A program made the translations under genes and the position numbers. The notes below the pieces were generated by a model. It had not been told where the DNA came from. It worked only from the letters and a program-made list of their open reading frames with translations, and did not search any database. From NCBI GenBank assembly GCA_042095695.1, contig JBELMP010000052.1, positions 1 to 14,496 on the forward strand: a stretch of DNA of 14,496 bases. The letters run 5' to 3'. Shown here piece by piece: positions 1 to 4,209 of the stretch. This stretch comes from Maricaulis sp042095695 (GTDB taxonomy: Bacteria > Pseudomonadota > Alphaproteobacteria > Caulobacterales > Maricaulaceae). The number at the start of each line of letters is the position of its first letter. The first letter of the stretch is position 1.

Positions 1-10
1 CTTCCGATCT
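1..10. other. Illumina adapter remnant at the contig end
   Basis: The first ten bases, CTTCCGATCT, are the 3' end of the standard Illumina adapter/primer; the reverse complement AGATCGGAAG is the familiar read-through adapter start. The acyl-CoA dehydrogenase frame reads sensibly up to ...RTRAVRD at position 11 and then gives R-S-E from the adapter, where relatives continue with Gly or a similar residue. Bases 1-10 are therefore very probably not genomic. Confidence 0.9.
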
Positions 11-439
11 ATCACGCACGGCGCGGGTGCGCAGGCTGGCAGCGTCGGATCCGGCGCCCGGCTCGGTCAGGCAGTATGACGCGATTTTCTGCATCGACAT
101 CATTTCGGGCAGGAAGCGCTGGCGCTGTTCTTCACTGCCCCAGCTATCGATCATCCAGGCGCACATATTGTGGATGGACAGAAAGGCCGCGGTTGCGACA
201 CAGCCCCGGGACAATTCCTCAAAGATGATGGCGGCATCCAGGCGCGACAGTGCGGAACCGCCGACATCCTCACGGGTGTAGATTCCGGCAAAGCCGAGCT
301 CGGCCGCTTCACGCATGGCATCGACGGGAAAGATTTTCTCTTCATCCCACTCAGCCGCATGCGGCTTGAGACGGTCATCGGCAAATTTGCGCGCCATATC
401 GCGAATTAGGGATTGATCTTCTGTGAGATCGAAGTGCAC
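1..439 (-). CDS. Acyl-CoA dehydrogenase, isobutyryl-CoA dehydrogenase-like (3'-truncated)
   Basis: Partial FAD-dependent acyl-CoA dehydrogenase: 143 genomic codons (positions 11-439) out of a usual 380 or so. Such enzymes introduce a trans-2,3 double bond into an acyl-CoA and pass electrons to ETF. The visible part covers the N-terminal helical domain and the start of the middle beta domain. SIHNMCAWMID followed by YCLTEPGAGSDAASL closely matches what I recall of isobutyryl-CoA dehydrogenase (ACAD8), which acts in valine catabolism; short-branched-chain relatives remain possible. The catalytic Glu region lies beyond the contig edge. Start: GTG at 439, with GGAG at 447-450 seven bases upstream; translation begins M-H-F-D-L-T-E-D-Q. 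It is divergent from hemB across 116 bases. The stop codon is not in the window, and the last codons (1-10) are adapter. Confidence 0.9.
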   Translation of the reverse strand, partial: MHFDLTEDQSLIRDMARKFADDRLKPHAAEWDEEKIFPVDAMREAAELGFAGIYTREDVGGSALSRLDAAIIFEELSRGCVATAAFLSIHNMCAWMIDSWGSEEQRQRFLPEMMSMQKIASYCLTEPGAGSDAASLRTRAVRDRSE

Positions 440-446
440 AGCAGCG

Positions 447-450
447 CTCC
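447..450 (-). promoter_or_regulatory. Ribosome binding site for the acyl-CoA dehydrogenase GTG start
   Basis: GGAG on the minus strand, seven bases before the GTG at 439. It decides for this start, because no ATG with a usable Shine-Dalgarno lies nearby and the residues after the GTG match the family N-terminus. Confidence 0.65.
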
Positions 451-476
451 TGTCGGTTATGAAGGTTTAAGACAAG

Positions 477-519
477 AATTTGCCGGAGGCCTAAACGGAG
501 TTTCCGCCCGCGGCAAGTT
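477..519. repeat. Inverted repeat in the divergent ACAD/hemB promoter region
   Basis: Arms AATTTGCCG (477-485) and CGGCAAGTT (511-519) are complementary at eight of nine positions. A smaller CGGA-GTT-TCCG hairpin (496-506) lies inside. It falls in the 116-base gap between two divergent genes, where a dimeric regulator or overlapping promoters would be expected. I cannot assign a known operator, and such a repeat can occur by chance in GC-rich DNA. No convincing -35/-10 pair was identified here. Confidence 0.3.
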
Positions 520-555
520 TCAAATGTAACGATCCGGACGAAGGACAAGCTGCCC

Positions 556-1536
556 ATGTTTCCTGCCACCCGCCTGCGTCGCACCCGCCAAGCCGATTGG
601 AGCCGCCGATTGGTGCAGGAAACAGCCCTGTCCGTGAATGATTTGATCTGGTCAGTCGTCGTCTCTGACACCGCCGATCCGGTCGAACCCGTGGCGGCCA
701 TGCCGGGTGTGGAAAGATTGTCCCTGACAGCGCTGGCCAAAGCGGCAAAAGAGGCCGAGGCCCTAGGCATTCCGGCCATGGCGCTCTTCCCGCATATCGA
801 TCCGGCCCGCAAGGATGATCACGGCAGCGAAGCGCTCAATCCGGACGGGCTGATCCCGCAGGCGATCCGGACGATCAAAGATGCCGCACCGAATCTCGGC
901 GTGATCTGCGATGTCGCGCTCGACCCATTCACCACCCATGGCCATGACGGGCTTCTGGACGGCGATTACGTCGCCAATGACGCTACGGTGGACACGCTGA
1001 TCGAGCAGGCGCTGATCCAGGCCGAAGCGGGCTGTGATGTCATCGCGCCCTCCGACATGATGGATGGACGCATTGGCGCGATCCGCGACGCGCTGGAGGA
1101 GAATGGGCACCAGAACACGATGATCCTCTCCTACGCTGCCAAATACGCGTCAGGCTTTTACGGTCCCTATCGCGAAGCCATCGGATCGGCGACGGCGCTG
1201 ACCGGGGACAAGAAGACCTATCAGATGGATCCGGGCAATCATCGTGAGGCGCTGCGCGAGGTTGAGCTCGACATTGCAGAAGGTGCGGACATGGTGATGG
1301 TCAAGCCCGGCCTGCCCTATCTCGACATTGTTGCCCTGCTTGCCGATGAGTTCGACCTGCCGGTTTTCGCCTTCCAGGTCTCGGGGGAATACGCCATGAT
1401 TGCCGCGGCCGCGGCAAATGGCTGGATCGACGGAGATCGGGTCATGCTGGAAAGCCTGACCAGTTTCAAGCGCGCCGGTGCATCGGGCATCATCACCTAT
1501 TTCGCACCCAAGGCGGCGCAGGCGCTTGGGGGATAG
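556..1536 (+). CDS. hemB: Delta-aminolevulinic acid dehydratase (porphobilinogen synthase)
   Basis: Condenses two 5-aminolevulinate molecules into porphobilinogen, the second common step of tetrapyrrole (heme) synthesis, in the cytoplasm. The 326 residues are full length for the family. The two Schiff-base lysines are visible: K196 in SYAAKYASGFYGPYREA and K250 in MVMVKPGLPYLD. The metal-site region reads CDVALDPFTTHGHDG (residues 118-132) without the three-cysteine cluster of zinc enzymes, so this is the magnesium-type enzyme typical of alphaproteobacteria. The N-terminus FPATRLRRTRQADWSRRLV also fits that group. Start ATG 556 has AGGA at 542-545, ten bases upstream. The stop codon lies inside a GGGGG-ATAG-CCCCC hairpin, and the next gene on the same strand begins 62 bases later. 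Confidence 0.97.
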   Translation: MFPATRLRRTRQADWSRRLVQETALSVNDLIWSVVVSDTADPVEPVAAMPGVERLSLTALAKAAKEAEALGIPAMALFPHIDPARKDDHGSEALNPDGLIPQAIRTIKDAAPNLGVICDVALDPFTTHGHDGLLDGDYVANDATVDTLIEQALIQAEAGCDVIAPSDMMDGRIGAIRDALEENGHQNTMILSYAAKYASGFYGPYREAIGSATALTGDKKTYQMDPGNHREALREVELDIAEGADMVMVKPGLPYLDIVALLADEFDLPVFAFQVSGEYAMIAAAAANGWIDGDRVMLESLTSFKRAGASGIITYFAPKAAQALGG

Positions 1537-1541
1537 CCCCC
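1528..1541 (+). terminator. Short G/C hairpin spanning the hemB stop codon
   Basis: GGGGG (1528-1532), loop ATAG, CCCCC (1537-1541): a five-pair all-GC stem whose loop contains the TAG stop of hemB. It is followed by TTCCC, not a T-run, so a classical intrinsic terminator is doubtful. It may be a weak terminator, an RNA-end stabiliser, or one half of an alternative structure with the hairpin at 1573-1592. Confidence 0.35.
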
Positions 1542-1572
1542 TTCCCATCGACATCCAGACCTGTATAGCTTG

Positions 1573-1592
1573 TCCCCGCTCCAAGCAGGGGA
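1573..1592 (+). promoter_or_regulatory. Hairpin burying the ribosome binding site of the 180-aa gene
   Basis: TCCCC-GCT (1573-1580), loop CCA, AGC (1584-1586), bulged A, GGGGA (1588-1592): eight pairs with one bulge. The 3' arm contains the Shine-Dalgarno AGGGGA for the ATG at 1599. When folded it would hide that site, so opening by a translating ribosome, RNA chaperone or temperature could gate translation. Its core resembles short REP-like palindromes common between genes of GC-rich proteobacteria, which is an alternative explanation. Confidence 0.4.
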
Positions 1593-1598
1593 ATTATA

Positions 1599-2141
1599 AT
1601 GGGTGAAACCTCGTCCGGACGTGGCCTGAATGGCAATAATATTGCCAGCATCGTCGCCGTGTTGATTTCGGTGTCCGCCCTGGCGGTTTCCATTCTCGAT
1701 ACGTCGTCACAAAGGGCGGAAAGCCGCGCCGCAGTGTGGCCGCACCTGACCGTTGACGGGCGCTATGACAGTGAAGGCTTCCGCCTGGAAGTGCAGAATG
1801 ATGGTGTCGGGCCTGCCCGCGTGCGCTGGTCGAAAATGCTGCTTGATGGCGAGGAAATTGCTGATCTGGACGCCGCTATTCTCGCCACGCTCGGCCCGGA
1901 GGAGGCTTTCAGCTATGATGTCTACCAGGCCGGAGGGCTTGAGCAGGCCGTCCTGGCAAGCGGCGACTGGCACCAGTATTTTTTCGTGCCCTGGGAGGAT
2001 CGGACACGGCGACTGGTCAATAATTGGGAAGGCCGCGTCACCATCGAAACCTGTTACTGCTCGGTCTATGATGATTGCTGGATTGCCCGTCTTCGCGAGG
2101 GCGATCCTGAACCTGTCACCCAGTGCCCGGCGCGCGACTAG
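1599..2141 (+). CDS. Uncharacterised membrane-anchored protein with C-terminal cysteines
   Basis: 180 residues, not assigned to a named family. Residues 14-33 (NIASIVAVLISVSALAVSIL) form one N-terminal transmembrane segment. The rest is soluble, with a beta-rich look and a VQNDGVGPARV stretch (65-75) of the kind seen in many small membrane-anchored hypothetical proteins. The C-terminal part has four cysteines: CYCSVYDDCW (C152, C154, C160) and C176. These could form disulfides if outside the cytoplasm or bind a metal if inside. Positive residues on both sides of the helix (R8 before; R39, R43 after) leave the topology open. Start ATG 1599 is preceded by AGGGGA (1587-1592), itself inside a hairpin. 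It follows hemB by 62 bases on the same strand, so co-transcription is possible. Its stop codon shares the palindrome CTAG with the stop of the convergent channel gene. Confidence 0.8.
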   Translation: MGETSSGRGLNGNNIASIVAVLISVSALAVSILDTSSQRAESRAAVWPHLTVDGRYDSEGFRLEVQNDGVGPARVRWSKMLLDGEEIADLDAAILATLGPEEAFSYDVYQAGGLEQAVLASGDWHQYFFVPWEDRTRRLVNNWEGRVTIETCYCSVYDDCWIARLREGDPEPVTQCPARD

Positions 2142-2767
2142 TCGGAAATTTTCATCGCCGGCAGCGACCATTTGAACAGGATGGCACAGCCGCGCAGGAT
2201 AAAGGCAAGCCCTGCCGCGCCCAATGTCACGGCTTCGACCGGCAATCCCAGCACCAGCCCGCCGACATAGGCTGCAGCACCCGCCAGCGCTGCCAATGCG
2301 TAAATATCCTCGCGCAGCACCAGCGGCACATCATTGACGATAATATCGCGCAAAAGCCCGCCGAAAGCAGCGCTCATCACACCGGTGAGCAAGGCGATGG
2401 ACCAGTGGGCGCCAGCGCTCAGCCCGGCCTGGGCCCCGATCACGCAGAATACGGACAGTCCCACCGCGTCTGCCCAGTTGAGAACAATGCGCCGTGTTGC
2501 CAGGGCCTGTGCCCAGGGCGAGGTGAAATAGCCCAGCAGTGCACCAATTAGGGCGACGGCCAGATAGCTCGGCGCATCCACCCAATAAACCGGTAATTCC
2601 CCGAGCAGGACATCACGAAGCGTGCCGCCGCCCATGCCCGTGACCGCGCCGACAATCGCGGCCCCGAACGGATCGAGCGCCTTGCGCGCGGACAGCATGC
2701 CGCCGGAAAAAGCGAAAAATCCGATCCCGGCATAGTCGAGAATGACCAGAAGCGCCTCGACGCTCAT
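2138..2767 (-). CDS. TRIC-type cation channel family protein (YicG/UPF0126-like)
   Basis: 209-residue inner-membrane protein with about seven hydrophobic segments arranged as two similar halves. Each half carries the family signature: GMGGGTLRDVLLG (44-56) and AFGGLLRDIIVNDVP (134-148), followed by LREDIYALAALAGAAAY. This matches the bacterial UPF0126 family, whose members are homologous to trimeric intracellular cation channels; structures of prokaryotic members show trimers with a potassium-permeable pore in each subunit. The physiological role in bacteria is largely unknown. It is the last gene of a three-gene minus-strand operon: its ATG overlaps the stop of the upstream gene as ATGA (2764-2767), implying translational coupling. 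It ends in TAG at 2138-2140, directly against the convergent gene's TAG, leaving no space for a dedicated terminator. Confidence 0.9.
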   Translation of the reverse strand: MSVEALLVILDYAGIGFFAFSGGMLSARKALDPFGAAIVGAVTGMGGGTLRDVLLGELPVYWVDAPSYLAVALIGALLGYFTSPWAQALATRRIVLNWADAVGLSVFCVIGAQAGLSAGAHWSIALLTGVMSAAFGGLLRDIIVNDVPLVLREDIYALAALAGAAAYVGGLVLGLPVEAVTLGAAGLAFILRGCAILFKWSLPAMKISD

Positions 2768-3288
2768 GGTGCCATTTCAAGCTTGGCGTTTTCCAAATGC
2801 CGTCTTGCCTGTTCGAACTCGACAAGATCGGCGATATCGCGGGCCCGCCAGCTGGCCGCCAGAAGCACGCCGGTCGCCAGCCCCCAGCCCACGACGAGAG
2901 CGATAATCGTCTCGACCGAGATCCAGCGCGCCTCCTCCAACAGGTCAGGCGCGATCTGGCTGACGGCGAGCGCCGCGGCGATCGGTACAGACACCATCAA
3001 CAGCGCCGAGAGCCGGAAAATCCGTTCGCTGCGACTGGCATTGAGCCGCGCAAAGGTCAGCAGGAAATCGACCTGCGCATCGGAGAGCCCGCCGAGCAGG
3101 CCCAGCCCCTTCTTCCAGTGCGACGCGGCAAGCACCGGCAGCATCTGGTCATTGGAGAACTGCATCCGGGCGCGCCAGGACAGTGCCGAAAAGAATAACC
3201 CGTTCCAGGTGGCGAACTGGCGCGTGAGACGCGACCAGACGCCGATAACAACCGGATCGGTCTGAATGAAACGCCCTTCCTGCGACAT
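2764..3288 (-). CDS. Uncharacterised two-helix membrane protein
   Basis: 174 residues; I do not recognise the family. The first ~90 residues look soluble and helical, with several tryptophans (W19, W28, W38, W58) and a SDAQVDFLLTFARL helix. Two hydrophobic segments follow at roughly 92-113 (FRLSALLMVSVPIAAALAVSQI) and 123-147 (ISVETIIALVVGWGLATGVLLAA). The tail is a charged amphipathic helix (148-172, EFEQARRHLENAKLE) that may form a coiled coil. Start: ATG 3288, with GGAG eight bases upstream lying inside the last codons of the dehydrogenase gene, whose stop is only two bases away. The same frame is open further upstream to 3450, but that stretch overlaps the dehydrogenase coding sequence. 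Tight linkage to the dehydrogenase (2-base gap) and the TRIC channel (4-base overlap) indicates one transcript. Confidence 0.85.
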   Translation of the reverse strand: MSQEGRFIQTDPVVIGVWSRLTRQFATWNGLFFSALSWRARMQFSNDQMLPVLAASHWKKGLGLLGGLSDAQVDFLLTFARLNASRSERIFRLSALLMVSVPIAAALAVSQIAPDLLEEARWISVETIIALVVGWGLATGVLLAASWRARDIADLVEFEQARRHLENAKLEMAP

Positions 3289-3290
3289 GG

Positions 3291-4148
3291 CTAGCGCTCC
3301 AGCCGGGCAATCAGGCTGGACGTGTCCCAGCGATTCCCGCCCATCTCCTGGATGTCGGCATAGAATTGGTCGACCAGGGCCGCAACCGGGAGCTTCGCCC
3401 CATTCCGCCTGGCCTCGTCCAGGGTGATGCGTAAATCCTTGCGCATCCAATCGATCGCAAACCCGTAATCAAACTTGCCCGCAACCATGGTCTCCCAGCG
3501 GTTTTCCATCTGCCAGGATTGCGCTGCACCCTTGGAAATTGCCCCGATGACGAGCTCCGGGTCCAGGCCCGATTGCTTGGCAAAATGCAGGCCCTCGGCA
3601 AGTCCCTGGACGAGACCCGCGATACAAATCTGATTGACCATCTTGGCCAATTGCCCGGAACCGGCCGGGCCGATCAGCGAGATGGCCTTCGCATAGGCGT
3701 CCATCACCGGCTCGGCCTGGGCGAATGTGTCCGCCTCGCCGCCGCACATGATGGTGAGCTGACCATTTTCCGCGCCCGCCTGGCCGCCAGAGACCGGCGC
3801 GTCCAGAAAGCCGATACCGGCGTCGCGGGCATCCCGGTCCAGCTCGCGTGCCAGCTCCGCGGAGGCGGTCGTATGATCGATAAAAATCGCGCCGGGCTTC
3901 ATGGCCGGCAGGGCGGTCTCGGCGACAGCGCGCACATCGGGATCATCACCCAGACAGGCCATGACGAAATCGGCATCGCGCACGGCCTCAGCGATCGATG
4001 GCGCGGCCTCACCGGCATGCGCCTTTGCCCAGTCCACGGCCTTGGCCGCAGTCCGGTTCCAGACCCGGACCCCATGGCCAGCGCCCTGCAGATGCCCGGC
4101 CATGGGGAAGCCCATCACACCCAGTCCAAGAAAACTACAAACTGCCAT
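3291..4148 (-). CDS. NAD(P)-dependent beta-hydroxyacid dehydrogenase, 3-hydroxyisobutyrate dehydrogenase family
   Basis: 285 residues, the usual family length. The N-terminal Rossmann domain begins with GLGVMGFPMAGHL (8-20, GxGxxG). The substrate motif is DAPVSGGQAGAENGQL (116-131), and the catalytic lysine is K169 in GQLAKMVNQ. The C-terminal helical domain carries SWQMENRWETM and FAIDWMRKDLRITLDEA. Members oxidise 3-hydroxy acids or reduce semialdehydes (3-hydroxyisobutyrate, tartronate semialdehyde, succinate semialdehyde), and the motifs here do not fix the substrate. The valine pathway is plausible because an isobutyryl-CoA dehydrogenase-like gene lies 3 kb away on the same strand, but this is not proof. 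Start ATG 4148 has GGGAGG at 4154-4159, five bases upstream; an extra 21-residue extension to 4211 would not look like the family. It is the first gene of a three-gene operon and is divergent from the acylase across 61 bases. Confidence 0.92.
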   Translation of the reverse strand: MAVCSFLGLGVMGFPMAGHLQGAGHGVRVWNRTAAKAVDWAKAHAGEAAPSIAEAVRDADFVMACLGDDPDVRAVAETALPAMKPGAIFIDHTTASAELARELDRDARDAGIGFLDAPVSGGQAGAENGQLTIMCGGEADTFAQAEPVMDAYAKAISLIGPAGSGQLAKMVNQICIAGLVQGLAEGLHFAKQSGLDPELVIGAISKGAAQSWQMENRWETMVAGKFDYGFAIDWMRKDLRITLDEARRNGAKLPVAALVDQFYADIQEMGGNRWDTSSLIARLER

Positions 4149-4153
4149 CCCGG

Positions 4154-4159
4154 CCTCCC
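4154..4159 (-). promoter_or_regulatory. Ribosome binding site fixing the dehydrogenase start at 4148
   Basis: GGGAGG on the minus strand, five bases before the ATG at 4148. It supports this start over the upstream in-frame ATG at 4211, which would overlap the start of the divergent acylase gene and add a non-family N-terminus. Confidence 0.7.
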
Positions 4160-4183
4160 AATCCTCGTTCCACCTTGCTAGTC

Positions 4184-4202
4184 TGCCCCGCAAAGCGGAG
4201 CA
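4184..4202 (+). promoter_or_regulatory. Hairpin overlapping the acylase ribosome binding site
   Basis: TGCCCCGC (4184-4191), loop AAA, GCGGAGCA (4195-4202): seven of eight positions pair, with a C/A mismatch inside. The 3' arm contains GGAG (4197-4200), the Shine-Dalgarno of the ATG at 4210. It could reduce translation or be a decayed REP-like palindrome. A similar arrangement occurs before the 180-aa gene at 1573-1592. Confidence 0.35.
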
Positions 4203-4209
4203 AGCCATC

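Noticed and set aside
763..1584. Antisense frames opposite hemB and its 3' flank
   Set aside because: hemB is certain on the plus strand, and the antisense products are His/Arg/Asp-rich low-information sequences.
3289..3450. Upstream extension of the 174-aa membrane protein to 228 residues
   Set aside because: The added 54 codons overlap the end of the dehydrogenase gene in another frame and look unlike a natural N-terminus; ATG 3288 has its own ribosome binding site.
3901..4209. Upstream extension of the acylase by 103 codons
   Set aside because: It covers the divergent dehydrogenase coding sequence; the hydrophobic signal expected at the N-terminus begins right after ATG 4210.
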